From positions 682,001 to 746,000 of the forward strand of contig VZSF01002029.1 in NCBI GenBank assembly GCA_013398295.1: a DNA stretch of 64,000 nt, read 5' to 3'. Both the position numbers and the translations under genes were made by a program. The stretch's first letter is position 1; each line of letters starts with the position of its first letter. Under the pieces are notes generated by a model, which made no database searches, was not told the DNA's origin, and saw only the letters and a list, made by a program, of their open reading frames with translations. Below are positions 43,009-55,937 of the stretch, in pieces. This DNA comes from Chionis minor (Eukaryota; Chordata; Aves; Charadriiformes; Chionididae).

Positions 43009-43625
43009 TGTCGTGGGTCGGACCGGATCGGCCCAAGCAAGCTGAGCGACAAATGTTCCAGAACTAAACTACTTTAATGAAATATAAAGAATAAAATAAT
43101 AAAAATAATGAAATATATACAAAACTGTATCAAGCTCCCAGGATGACCATCACGTCACCAGCAGGCACTGGGGAAGTCCCAGACTGGACTCAGCGACGGA
43201 TGGGAACTGGATTCCGGGTCTGCATTCAGGAACACACGGGTCGGGATCAAATGCAGACGATCAGACGGAGCCCTCCTCGGACGCCGGCCATTGAAGAAGG
43301 AAAGAGCCAGAGGGCTGACCCTTTGGTCCCTCAGCTTTTATGCTGAGCACGATGAAGATGGGATGGAATACCCTGCTGGTCAGTTTGGGGTCACCTGTCC
43401 TGTCCGCTCCTCTCCACAGGTGTGACCCCTCTACGCTCTTCCGCTTCCCACCCTCCAACGGGGCAAATACCAAAGTTGGCTGCCCTTGGCTGTTAGAGCA
43501 GTAAGTCTAAGCAAGGGCCTCTCTGCATCCCGTGCCTCGGCATCAGCTATAAACAAGGGTCTTATCACTCTGAGAAACAGCAGTTTTCTGCACAATCTGC
43601 TGCTAATTTCAGCAGTTAGAGGACA
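43009..43625 (-). mobile_element. LTR of an avian endogenous retrovirus (family A, copy 2)
   Basis: A 617-bp element with TGTCGTGGGTCGGACC at the left and ...GTTAGAGGACA at the right, so TG...CA termini in either reading. It is flanked by a perfect 5-bp duplication gttac (43,004-43,008 and 43,626-43,630). A CATAAAAGCTGAGG box on the minus strand (around 43,336-43,349) suggests minus-strand orientation, with the AT-rich polyadenylation-like tract (43,080-43,125) downstream of it. No retroviral internal sequence lies on either side, so it is a solo LTR. It is related to, but clearly diverged from, the LTR at 40,888. Confidence 0.82.
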
Positions 43626-43630
43626 GTTAC

Positions 43631-44100
43631 TTCCAGAAGAATGCTGGTTGGCTCTCAAGGAACGCAAAGCTGTCCCTCCACTGAGCAAAGCTCTCCACCT
43701 TCGGTGCCCCGTGCCCCTGGGCTCGCCTTGCAGAGCCCGCTGCTGCGAGGGGCTCCGGGGAGCTGCAAGTGCCAGACGTTTCTCAGCTCGAAGCACAACT
43801 CACCTTCCGCATTACCCGGTCTCCGACCACTCTCTCTCCAAACACAGCAAAGACAATCCACATCAACCTGGTGCCAGGAGCGCCCAGCACCAATACACCT
43901 GTTTGCGCAGGAACTCGAACCCTCGCAGAAAGCTCAGAATTAGCAGCTCCCCCAGCAGTCATGTCCGTGATGGTGTCCTCAGGACGATGGTGGTGAGAGG
44001 TGAGGAGGAGGAGAGGACACCTGGGTGGGCAGTGCAGCCACGGGCAGCCTGCAACACAGAAAAGAGAGGTCACAAAAATAACGGGGTGCGTGGCAAAATG
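43631..44100. other. GC-richer patch of unknown nature beside an LTR
   Basis: Noticeably richer in G+C and CpG than its surroundings, with overlapping open frames in several frames. A plus-strand frame of 206 codons runs from inside the LTR (43,486) through it to 44,106. The translation is Ser/Arg/Pro-rich with no domain that I recognise, and GC-rich sequence opens frames by chance. It could be a GC-rich insertion, a non-coding exon or a small CpG island. Confidence 0.45.
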
Positions 44101-44106
44101 CATTAA

Positions 44107-47100
44107 ATGATTCACTAAAATATTAGATAATATGCTCGTTTCTGCATGTGGACGCACACTTACTCACACCTCATAAACTCCTGGTTGAACATCAGAAAGA
44201 ATTTGCTATGTGCATTTAATTAGACTCTGAATATTTTTTCACACGCGTTTGGAACATTTCCAAAATATTAGGATTATGGTTAAACATATATATATATATA
44301 TGAAATCTGGGACATTTTCGTAAATAGGATTTTCATCTTACCTTTTCTGCAGAGTGGGCCTTTTCACGGGCCACTGGCCAAACAACTTCTGGCAGGGAGC
44401 TGTACCGTTTGTTTATTATTGCAACTTGTGCAGCTCATTATAACGATAAAAAACATCAGAGCTCAGGACTTCCATCCATCCATAACCCTATGTATTTTTT
44501 TTTAAGCCGGAGGCTAAACCCTTTACTGAGATTCTGATAGATCTTAAGGATCTGTACTTTGTCCCTTAGAAGCAGCTTTTTAATTAACTTATTTATTTAT
44601 TGATGAGTGTGGATGATAGTAAAGGAAAGAAGCCAGGATAATAAGGAAAGCACATGTTCCCAGCCTATTAACCTCTGCTATTCAACAATGCACCAAAAAA
44701 CTTTCCTTTTTCTCTCTCTAGATAGATAAGGCAACATGTTTTACATTCAGCATGGAAGAAAAATAAACATCCTTGCCAGCTACATTTCTGCAGAAAATGA
44801 GCCCTAGATCAATAGATTTGTGTATTTACAGACATCTGCCACAGATGATGAATCCTCCAGTAGATTAAACTCAGAAGAAATGACAAATAGTTGCTGGCAC
44901 GCTGCTGGAGATTGGCTACGCTGCCATTTCCCATGGAAGAGCACAGGCTTCTAACACTCTTTAACCTCGTTAGACAAAAAAACCCACAACCCAAACGAGA
45001 CTATTTGCCAAAAGTGTACTTGTCAACCTTTTTCTGAATTAGTTTAATACTGCTTTACTGGTGTGCTCTACTGTTGCTCATCACATGCTATTTTAAATAA
45101 TTCTAGAAAGAAGGGCGGTGTAAAAAAAATTGCTATAAAAAGATAATTGCAGACATTGCAAAGAAAACAGTTAAAGACATAACATGAATTACCATTTAAT
45201 GACAGATTAGCATGCTTGCAAGAAATCTGTTATGCTATTAAGCAGAATATCACAGATAAAAACCCACACTGCTACAGCCTCAGGTTAGTATGTTCAAGGA
45301 AAGGACAGTGTGATAGACACAACTGCTCTGTCCCAAATGCAACACGCTCATTTTAATACACTGTCAAGCTAACAAATTTTGCTCAGCGAGGATTAACAGC
45401 TCTGGTTGAACTAAACTGCTTTCCTTTCCAGAACTAACATGTCATCTGCACAGGTTTAACTGAATCAGTTATTAAAATAAATTCATATAAAGTAATTCCA
45501 GCTTGTGTGCATTTAAGTTAATTCTTTAAGTGAAATCACAGCAAAGTCACAATTCCCTTTCGATGCAAATCATGTGCTTGTCATGCAACATTGAGGCATC
45601 TAACAACTCTTCATGCCTGCATACCTTACCTAAGCGTTTTGCTGGGATAAGGAAAAGGACATTTTTATTCTGTCTGCGCTGCAGTCAGCTACAACTCCCT
45701 TCTCCCAGGACCTGGGAAAGGAAGCAGTGGCTGCGGTGAATGCAAATAGAGCTAATAATAATAAAGGCAGCAACCGAGCACTGGTCACACATTGTAACGC
45801 CTCTCCAGTTTTCTCACAATGACACTTTTAAAGCCTTAGAGCATTTCAAGCAGCTGGATTTAACACTGGGTGAGACCCCATATAATCGCTAACTGCCCAC
45901 CAGCGTAGCATAATTTGGGGGAAAAAATGGAAGCGTGACTCAGGTGATTTGGATTATATCTTTACTTTAATCACTGAAAGCGATATTCCCAAAGACCAAT
46001 CTTTCAAATTAAACATTCCTCCCCATTGCAGAAGATATACCCCTCCAATTTAACCTGCCAAAGAAGAGTCATGTGCAGTGTTCTTTTTGAAAATGGTAAA
46101 ATGATTCTCCTTCTCCAATAATAACCCGCAATCTTTAGCATTACCCAAGGCAACTTTAAATTACACAATCACGGATTATACTGCGTACCGCTGGAGGTAT
46201 TCCTCAGTCTCCTAACGTCGCTGAACAGCCCTTGCAGACTTCAGTCCACAGGCGCACTCAAACCTCAAATACTTTGTCACACAGGATTGCCCCAGGGATG
46301 AGGTGGACAGCTCGTAACCCACGGACCCAAATCTGCCGCTCCCCGAAGCACTGGCAGTCTCGTTCTGGCCAGGTTCCTCTTATCCCCCAGGAAGCTCTTC
46401 TGGAAATCTACTGACTCTGGCTTATCAAGAATAAGGAAATCACTCCTTGGGGAAGACTGTTTACAAAGCTGTATTTATAAATATTTTCATTCACGAATTT
46501 GATTCAACAATCTGTCACCTTACTGGGATGTAAAGTGTAAGAAATACTTTTAAGGAGCCGTTTGTAAAGGTTCAAGTTTAAGAGAGGCTTTTATGCTTCA
46601 CAGAGTGTAAAAACGTGTGTGTTGAAGATAACCCAATTAGCTGATAAAGCAGGAAGCGGAAACAAGCCTCCTTTTGTTCCACTTCAAACCAGTGCCGTCC
46701 CACGTCCTTAACCGTGTCATGACGGGGATTCATAGATACTAAAGATATATGACAATTAATACAAATGATTTGGCTCCGATTTCAGTGGGGAAGACGTTTA
46801 GGAGAAGCCCTAAATGTTATATTATGTTCTCAAATTCTATGCATTAATTTAAAAACAGAGATATCTGATCCCTGTCTATTGTGCTCCTAAGACAGTAGCT
46901 AGAATTGCAGCTTTTCAGCAGGCAGCGCTCCCAGACAAAGCCAGATAATGGTGCAAATAAATGAAAACCCAAGAGCATCTCAAATGGACGAGAGGCAGTA
47001 ATCTACGCAGGGAACATGCACTGGCACAGCAGTGAGGTGTGTAATGGCATACCCAGATGTGTTCTATGCATTCACTTAATTACATGGCTCCATAACAATT

Positions 47101-50100
47101 CCTTGTAAACTGGTAATTAACGGTGTCCTCCAGTAATTGAAGCTGTACGTGTTGGTACCACGAAAGAATGACGGCGTGCAAGCCGGGTGACAAGTACAGA
47201 GCCGGTCCTGTACGCACGCACCTGGAGTGGCAAACGGAGGGCAGAGGGAGAAGGGATAGGGCTGACAGTGTTCAAAAATCCTAAGCAGGGCTCCAAAAAT
47301 GACACGGCTATCAAAACCAAACCAAACGATTAAATTTTGGTTGTCACACGTACTTATGGAAAAGATAAGGGGCCCCAAGTCACAGGGTTTTCTCTGCGGT
47401 CGTGAAGGCTGGAAACCGACCGTAACGTTTCAGGAAAGATGAGAGTCTCATGCCCCTGGGAAAACTTGGAACATCATTAATTACAAAGGTAATGAGCGTT
47501 GTCAACACTGAATCTGATGTAGTGACTTGAACAAGGAAACGTTTTCTAATTTTAAATGCAAAAATAAGTAAAATTATAAGCGTGGACTTTGCTTAGAGAA
47601 AAGAAAAGCTAACTTAAGCAAAGTTATTATTATATAGCCTCCTTATTAAAGTAAGAGGAACAAAAGGTGAATGCATTCTGAGGAGTGCCTGTTATTCCGC
47701 AGGCTACAGGGAGCAACTGGGAGTTAGGCCAGTCCACTGGACACGCTGTGCAAGAGGGAATGTGGTAGTCAAGATCTCTATTCAGTAGCCAACATTAATT
47801 CTGTACTTTTAATACAAACAATTAATTACCTCAAAGGAGAAATGATAGCAGTACTGATTAGATCTCTATTTCCCCATCAAAGTTGTTACTTCATAACATT
47901 TTTTTTTATTTTTTACAAAAAGCCTGCTCTAATGAAACAGAATCCTGAAAACTAAGCTTCAACTTGGACAGGCTGAGTAAACTATTTGCCAACAGTAACT
48001 ATGGAAGTGGCTAAATTGCAAAAGAGTATTTTCAATATGCAGTTGAATTACTGAACTATTGGGAAATGTAGTATTTATGGAGGATTATGTTCCCATTGGG
48101 AGATAACCAGATCTAATGGTCACTGCAATTAAACTCATTCATTAATTATTTTTCGTCTCAAAGAAAAACATTGACTACGGACGGTTCCAGGAAAGTTTCG
48201 CTTAATTTTAAAAGAACAACAGCTAGATTGCCCCGAGAAAAAAAAAAAATAAATTTATCAAAGTCAAGCAGCAACCAGAAAACACCCCCTACGCTTGGCT
48301 TGTCATACATTGTTTTCCAAATAACTACAGCTCTATCACTAAAGCATTAGCTAATAAGTCAGTGCTCTAAAAAGTAAGATATTGTAACATTTTCAGGGGA
48401 GGCTCAGATTTTAATCTAGGCGTCAGTCATCACGCTATCAGGTAGGGCAGCGCTCCTGCCCAGGTGTGCAGGCTGCAGCCCGACGCTGCGGTGTTTACTC
48501 ATGGCACAACACAGGAGAACCTGGCAGGGTCCTGGTGCAAAGGCTAGTGCGACACACCCCTCATCAGCCCTTAATTACTTGAGTTTTAGCATACCATTAG
48601 GTGCGGTACATCTATACAGGGTATTTGCCAAGCTCGTTTAATTAATCAACTGTTTTATAATTTCACAGCATGGTTTTTAATAGACCGATTAATAGTGATA
48701 ACGACAGTATGTTTGCAGTTTATATCTTGATCCCATGCTTTTTAAGCCAATGGAAGCTTTTTGTTACTTTTAATGGGGGCAGCAACAGTAGAGACTAAAC
48801 GCCCTTTCCTCTCAAACAATTTTTCTGCCACCCTCCTGCCCTCCCAAAGAGACATAGTAAAAAAATTATGTACTAGCTTCAATTCCAAGGATTTTTTTTT
48901 TTTTAATATTGTTTTCCTAACTTTCGTCTTCTGAAACCCACTGCCACCATTCTTAAGCCGTTGCAAAATGCAGTGTGATATACACCAACGGACCTGCCTC
49001 CTCATCAAAACTTTGTTAATTCGGCATTATCGGATTTTGTTAAGTATGGTACGAGCCCAGGCAGTGAGCCCTGACTGCCCCATACTCAGCGGACCCTGTT
49101 TTTGCGGAGCGTCAAGTCCTTTCCGCGTCCGGAGAGACCCACGTACCACCAGCCCACCGGAGTTACCTCGGCTCTGTCAGCTCTCATTGCCTACCAAGAC
49201 TTCAACTCCCGCTTCCATCCCCACTTTGAGAAACAGGACTTTATAGAAACAAAGTGAGTGTGTAATAAAGCCATACCCCTCAGTAAAGGCTGCAAGATTA
49301 GGTGCTCAGATGGTGCAGGTATTAACAGGCACACAGGCGTCATTACTCTTGAGAATGTAAGTTGCGCACTATATTACAAAACAGTTTTTATCTTCATTTT
49401 CAGGACTGTCAATAGTTCTTGGTTCAGTTCTTTGCGAAGTCTATGAGAGATGTTCTTAAGCATGAAATTACTTCTGATTAAAAAGAGAAAAATATACAGG
49501 AAAGGCGTGTAGGAATGAGCTTAAAATACAGTTTGAATTAAAAAAAAGGTTTTCTAGCCTGAACTGTTGATGACTAAGTTATTATTAAGCTTCCACACAT
49601 TTTAGCGTACAAGTTATATCACGATGCTTCAAGATTTTTTATAGTTACTAACCTGTTATATACTCTTGGTAGTGTTCTGTTGCTATGTTAATATTATTAG
49701 TATAATTACAACTAATATAAAACGCTAACAACATCACAAGCTTAGCAGAAACTTATTCTGCGCTCTAGTATACATTCAGTGCAAATATAAGCCACAGACA
49801 AGCTAAACCTGAAAAAGTTGATTACCTTTTCCTTTTCAGAATCACATCCACAGACTCAAATTAATGTTGCAGGTGAACAAATGACAATGGAGCACACTAA
49901 ATCCTAAGTTTTTACTCAGGTATTCTCGCATGTATGAATTCTAAGACGTGATTTCTATAGCATCATTTATTTTCATTCCAGTAACTGCCATATCCCCTAA
50001 CATTTTATTGTTTATGCAAATTTTTCCACCAGCACAGAAAATGTTTTCTTTAATGAACGTCAACAAAAACATGAAGTACATTTGCCACTGTTACCCCTGT

Positions 50101-52451
50101 AAAAATTGTATGGGCACTAAAGAATAGCTAAAGTTTTTATACATATATAATTTTATTCAAATAATAAATTAGATGTTTGAGAACCTTACTGCACAAAGTT
50201 TTTTTCGCGTCTTTTGAATCAGGTATTTTGATTGAAGTATTTTCAGATAAGAAAACGAATCATCCTTTGTTCTTTTAAAATTCCAGTTAGCACAATTCAA
50301 AACAACTACTGACCTGTAAAAGAAGTTCTCCGTGTGTTTTTATCTTCTGTCTTCATGTTGACAATACACATGCTGTTGCTATAATAATTTGCAGGTGAAC
50401 TTCAAAAAGAACAAAGCATAGGTATTCCCAGGACAGATAGAGGGAGCTGTATCTCCACTTTTACTCTTTAAAGAGACAGCTAGAAACAAGGTGTCAAGTT
50501 TAAATTTGCAAACAAACATAAATTTAAAAAAAAACCCAACCCTCCAGCTTGCTTTTTGACTCTTACAACCAACCAAATTAGGCTCTAAAAGCATCAGGAA
50601 AAATATAATTTCCCTAAAGATCAAGGTATGATTAAAAAGTTTTATTTTTTTATAAACAGAGCTATGTCAGTGCGGCAAGACATTCAGGCAACCTATCACT
50701 TGCTCTGTTTTTTTAGCTTTGATTTCCCACGAACAAATATTTGCCCCCTTTCCTGTTTTAGTGATGTAATAGCAATGTCAAAAAACATGGCATGTCATCA
50801 GTAAAATATGTCAAAAAAATGTATTAAATAGCATTAATTTCAATAAAGTTGGATGGACAGGTATTACAGTTTTCTGAAAAAGAAAAGCCCTTCCCTCTCA
50901 CTCACCCTGGGATAAGCTTACAGAGGATTCAGAAAGGCAAATACAATTCTAACTGAAAAGGAGACAGAGGGAAAAATAGACAGAGCTGGATTTAGAAGCG
51001 TACATACCTTCCCACTATCACCTTTGACTATGCATGAGAAACCATGCTCTGCATCCATGTACAGAGATTGAGCTATCCCGCTGCTACTGCTTATCCCCAG
51101 CCACGTAAAATTAGACAATTAACAGAAAAGTAACAGAATATTGCATGTACGTATATGAAATTTTGGTAAAATTGGATGTCAACTTAACCTCATCATAAAT
51201 TGCATTTTTTTCTAAGGTGCTCAACTTTTCTGCTTATTTCTTTTTAATTAAACGTATTTTTCTCATCTCTCTTCCACGGGGGATGGGAGAAGGGGAAGGA
51301 GAGAAGTTGTTCTACTTTAATTTAAATTATTTGCAAGATTCACTGTAGCACCGCAGCCTTAATTAATCCACAAAATCCTGCTTTAATTCCAGTGTACCTC
51401 AGGTGTAAAAAGGCCTCCACATTTCATTATACTTCTAAAAGTCTTAGAATAATATGCAATTATATTTATAAGTTATAGATTAGTTTTAATCAATTGCTAT
51501 ATAAAAAAATAAATGTATGGATATCAAGACCAACCCCCATACTCCACTGAACGGTGTCTGTAATCCTGGTGTAAATCGTCCTAATCCTACTGAAGGGCCC
51601 TTCCTGGAGAGATTTCGGGGCACAAGAAAAGCAGGTCTGAACCCCTGCATTACTCTTGCTAGAGGCAAAGATGTTTGGTAACACGGGCAGCAATAAATTG
51701 GCTTACGAGTTCATTACTTCTCTGTTTATTCAAATTCATCCCATTTTTCAGCAGTACTCCAAACAATGAGTCAAGACTGATATCTAAGTTATTTTAAAAT
51801 TTAAATTAATCAAATAAAATCACCAGTAATGTGCGTCTAAGACTGCTTCTGGCAATCATCCCACCCCTGCATGTCACCTTTCCTCAGGGCACAGCTCCTC
51901 ATGCTGCCGTTGCACTATTTAGGAGCATAAACTCTCCAATTAATACCATGTCTCCTCCAATACAAAGAGTAATATTAGAGCAATTATATGAATCATTAAT
52001 AATCATGGAAATGCTACTCTTAGAAAGCAGCATGCAAAAAGCCTGATACAATAGTTGTTGCTAGAAGAGCCACTTACTAACAGTGTTTACCGAAGTCAGC
52101 ATTTTCCCTGTTGGTACTACATTCGGAATCCTCTCCTTCCAACTTCCAGCTATCAAATACCTCAACAGATCCGTACAAAAGCTGACGTTTCAGACTGGGA
52201 TTCTTCCAAGTCAAGTGGCAGTCTCAGCAGATGGGACTAGAAAAGACTACTGAGAAATTACTCAACTGTAACAGTTTTAAAAAACCCAAACCTGAAGAAA
52301 GAGATATTAATTCCTTATATTACTTCAAAGCAGTAGGCTTTAGCCTTTGCATTCTGAAATATTGAAACTGATTTTTTTCTTTAGGAAGCGACAGGGAGGT
52401 AATAATTGTTGGTAGGCCCTCATGAGCTAGAAAGGCAACTAATTGTACTTT
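44107..52451. other. Non-coding; possible conserved or regulatory patches
   Basis: No exon or interspersed repeat recognised. Two patches differ from the background: homeodomain-type TTAATTAA/GATTAAT motifs around 48,630-48,700 and a CpG-bearing stretch around 49,050-49,180. Confidence 0.6.
44285..44301. repeat. (TA)n microsatellite
   Basis: Short uninterrupted alternation of A and T following TAAAC. Confidence 0.9.
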
Positions 52452-52495
52452 TACTTTAAAATGATAAAAGTACTATATTTTATCATTTTAAAGTA
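52452..52495. repeat. Perfect 18-bp inverted repeat with 8-nt loop
   Basis: The left arm TACTTTAAAATGATAAAA (52,452-52,469) and right arm TTTTATCATTTTAAAGTA (52,478-52,495) are exact reverse complements around GTACTATA. The arms are AT-rich. No open frame or recognised element surrounds it. Confidence 0.95.
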
Positions 52496-52514
52496 CTTCT
52501 TTTAAAAGAAGTAC
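52493..52514. repeat. Perfect 22-bp palindrome overlapping the preceding hairpin
   Basis: GTACTTCTTTT (52,493-52,503) is followed directly by its exact reverse complement AAAAGAAGTAC (52,504-52,514). The first three bases are shared with the right arm of the hairpin at 52,452-52,495, so the two foldbacks are alternative or stacked structures. Confidence 0.95.
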
Positions 52515-55313
52515 GATATTTTTACTGGAAAAACCTTATTCACAGGATAAGTGTCTCATTTTCAAATAATTATTCTATACAAATCTCTGCAGCAGGTAGG
52601 TACTTTTGACAGCATATCAACTCTTCATGTTCACTTGGTTCAACTAATTAAATCACACTTTCTAATAATTTCAATAATAAGTATGTTTATAATGCGTATG
52701 AATAGTCTCATAGTTGTTTTTTTATCCCTTTTAAAATTTTTCCATACCCTTCAGAAGTACTAACATGAAAAGATATACACTTTATGCTCTGCATGCACAT
52801 ATTGTTTGGCAACGTCTCTGCACAACTACCACTTGACATTCTCTACAAATATTCCACATATTGGATGTTTCTACGCTTCCCATTGTGTACAGCACCATGG
52901 TATCGCCATATTCCTTGTAAACATGGTCTACAATCTTTTTTTCTTTCTTGATGGATAAACTTGCATTTCATTATATTAAAACGTACATTGCTCAGGTTAA
53001 ACAGCAAGCTTTTAGAACTGAAATACAATTTGTACCTTGACAGTATGACTTGGTTTTCAGCAAGACTAATTTTCAACCAGGTGCTGTCTCCTTCATAAAT
53101 ACCATTTTTGATTATGGTAAAAATATATTTAGTTTTACTAACGTATCACACATAGCACATTAGGAAAATTTAAGATATGCTATGTAGACATGTGCTCTGG
53201 TAAGAACATAAAGACCTAACACCCTTCACATAACATAACTTCACCTACTAAATGAAAATAAAATGCTTAAAGATACAAGAATACTTTGACTAAATATAGC
53301 CAAAGGTTTTTTTTTCCTGGGAAAACCAGAAAATTCTTTTTTTCAGGCAAGCAGAAGTTAAAATTCCCAGGACTCTCCATACCACAAGTTTAAAGCTGAA
53401 AGTGAGGAGACCCTGACAGGGGAGAAACAAATCCTCTAAAGAGAAGAAAAGCTCAATGACCAATGACTGCCATGGCTGTGCAACTCCAGCCTAAAGGTAA
53501 AGAAAAGTCTCTTACTTTCCCTAACTGAGGGAGCGTATTTACAAAACCTGATATACAGGAGTTCGACTATCATAAGAAACTATGCCTTTGGAATTAGATA
53601 CGAGAAGTGCGGACTTTAACCATCGTTTTAAGCATAATGCTTTCATATAATTTCTGGGATACCAATACTTCTGCTATAACTGGATAGTCTCTTCCTGAAA
53701 CGTTTTCCTGAAGGATGCACAGCATCGCACTACAACTCTTCTAAGCCTATGCTGGAGGCACAATTTTTCCAACCTACAATCGGAGTATATTTCAGTATGG
53801 AACCTTAGCTAAAAATAACATTAGCTATTTATATTTAATGTTTGGATGAAAAAAATGTCTATTTGAGGTACAGTCTGTTGTCTCTAAGATGTCAACAGTA
53901 AGTAATATTATTTGAAGTGCAATGTTGTATTTAATATTTAATAGCATGTATAATGAAACTAGTGGGAAGATATTGAAATTGCAGAAAAATATGAAACGTT
54001 CATCATCATTCAAGTGTTATTTCAGATCAGTGATGGATGTTATCATGTGCATACTGAAGAATACACTATATGACTCAGCTTTACCAAGAAATTAAACAAT
54101 ATTCAGATATTTCAATAGCCTGTACTATGGACAGTGAACCTAAATTTCAACTTGTTTGTGTCAATACGACCCAAAAAACTCCCATGATGTAATCATTTAC
54201 GTTAACATAAAGAGGATGCTTGACGAAAATCAAGTCTGGAATGATGCAGTCAGTTCTCTTTCAGAAGCTAGTGTAGTAATCATTTAGCTCAGAGTCAGAA
54301 ATCGCATTTTTCATTCTACCAGCCAAGTGTCAGCTTTATCACAAATGAAATCATGCTACCGATTTGATTATCTAAATAAGGACTTTTTTTCCTGAAGAGA
54401 TAAGTCAGAGGTCAAAAGAAGCTGAAAAACTTACACTACTATCTGATCATTTTTAACATACAAAAACCCCAAGACAGTAGTCATTTAAGATACAATATAA
54501 ACCCAAAGCCAAATCAAATTCATATTAACTCACTAGAAAATAACGTTACATGTTTTCCTACCTAGTTCAGCATCCAAATAAGAACCTGGTGTTACAGTGG
54601 GCCTTTTATAAAAATAATTCAATGCCTACCTATATAGCACCTCTAAATAAATGAACACCAACAAAGAAGAGTACTTCATAAGACCCACAATACCCCTTTT
54701 TTGATAGGTTAATTATAAATCCATCAACACATCAAAGTTGTACCAGGTCTACACACAGAAGTTTGTACCACAAGAAAAAATCTTGTACCACAAAAAAAAT
54801 CTTCCGACTGCTTGCTTGTAGTGTCCAGTGCAAACAGTGGTCTTTTAAGTATCTTTTTTCCCATGATACGTTTATTATTTAGGATCCATAAACACTAAAT
54901 AACCAGGTGATTGCTCAGATGTAGATGTTTACTTATTTTTTAAAAAAGGTAAGAGCCCATTTACAAATTCCTGGATAGAACGTTAGATACCGATACCAAT
55001 TTAAGAACTAGCTCTTGTCCCACAGGCATTCAATCAACAAATCAATTGATTTATATATCATGAATTCTTAGGTTAGGTTAAACTTACTCTAGACTAAAGC
55101 AGCCATCTGACTCAGGTGTATGAAATCCACTCCCATAAAATTGTGTCTATCTTAATCAGCTACTGAATTGAGACTGTTAACGGCAGGGTTTTGAATTTAG
55201 TCTAAAGGAAATTCTGTAAATACATCACATTTGTAATTTTGATAAACTTCGGTTTTCATGCTCTTTTAAAAAGATGTCTTTTTTGCATAATTAGTGGCAC
55301 CCATGTATCTACG
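52515..55313. other. Intergenic, 3' of METTL15; nothing recognised
   Basis: AT-rich, with one short tandem duplicate. It may include distal 3' UTR of METTL15 if the proximal poly(A) signals are not used. Confidence 0.65.
54763..54802. repeat. Two near-identical tandem 20-bp units
   Basis: The unit TTGTACCACAAGAAAAAATC is followed directly by a second copy of the same length with small differences near its A-tract. Confidence 0.85.
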
Positions 55314-55491
55314 TTTATTTCACATTTTGATCTACACTACATCCTAATTAAAAAGAAGCACAAAAGTAAGAAAGAAATGTTTTCTAACAGCCTTCCTTTT
55401 ATTTTTTCCAGTTCGATACTATCTGTCCTACTAGCCTTCTGCAAAACAAAATTTAACGAAATTATACAATTATATAATCATATATTTTGTT
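55314..55491 (-). other. METTL15: METTL15 3' UTR, proximal part, with candidate poly(A) signals
   Basis: Downstream of the TAA codon on the minus strand there are two AATAAA hexamers, at 55,398-55,403 and 55,314-55,319 (TTTATT on the plus strand), about 90 and 175 nt past the stop. Either could end the transcript. Because the region is AT-rich, such hexamers also occur by chance, so the true end is not fixed by sequence alone and the 3' UTR may be longer. Confidence 0.4.
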
Positions 55492-55937
55492 TTAGCGCTT
55501 AATAGCAGCTCTTAGCTTGGCCGACCTTCCTCTTGGGTTTGTTTGAATATCCTTGGCCTGGGGTGTGAGAACTTTTTTCTGTATTAAAATCCACTTTGAG
55601 TTGGATTTTCCACTGGGAGATTCTTGTGTATTGTCCTCTTTGGAGCAATTTTTCAGGGCCTGTCTTATCTTCTGCCTTGAGCCAAGATTGTACTTTTCTG
55701 TCATGCCTATTCCATGAAGAAAACGTTTGATAATGCGATCTTCTAGCGAATGAAAGGAGAGGGCTACAAGGCGACCCCCAGGTTTTAGAAACTTCTCAGC
55801 TGTCTTCAGCCCTATAAAGAGTTCATGGAGCTCATCATTTACAAATATCCGCAGGCCTTGGAAAGTTTTGGTAGCAACATGTGTAGGTCTCTGAAGCAAG
55901 TCTTTTCGTGCATATAGTGCTGATGCTGGAAAAGCAC
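55492..55937 (-). CDS. METTL15: METTL15 terminal coding exon (partial gene, 3' end)
   Basis: The exon encodes the C-terminal 148 codons plus two bases of a split codon of METTL15, a SAM-dependent methyltransferase of the RsmH/MraW family. The family member known in mammals makes N4-methylcytidine in mitochondrial 12S rRNA and is needed for small-subunit assembly in the matrix. The sequence shows the family signature [20 protein letters not shown] around the middle of the exon, preceded by [18 protein letters not shown] and an FVNDELHEL segment, and it ends in [15 protein letters not shown] followed by TAA (55,492-55,494). These match the RsmH C-terminal substrate-binding and catalytic region. 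A splice acceptor (acag/GT) sits at 55,938, giving a phase-1 junction (G/GT, Gly). An in-frame TTG at 55,942-55,944 lies in the intron and is not a start. The N-terminal methyltransferase half lies on exons to the right, outside the window. The lysine/serine-rich stretch before the C-terminus is the variable part of the family. The reading frame is intact. Confidence 0.95.

Noticed and set aside
43431..43796. Minus-strand frame of 121 codons similar to one at 41,299-41,487
   Set aside because: The similarity reflects the shared LTR family, not a protein family.
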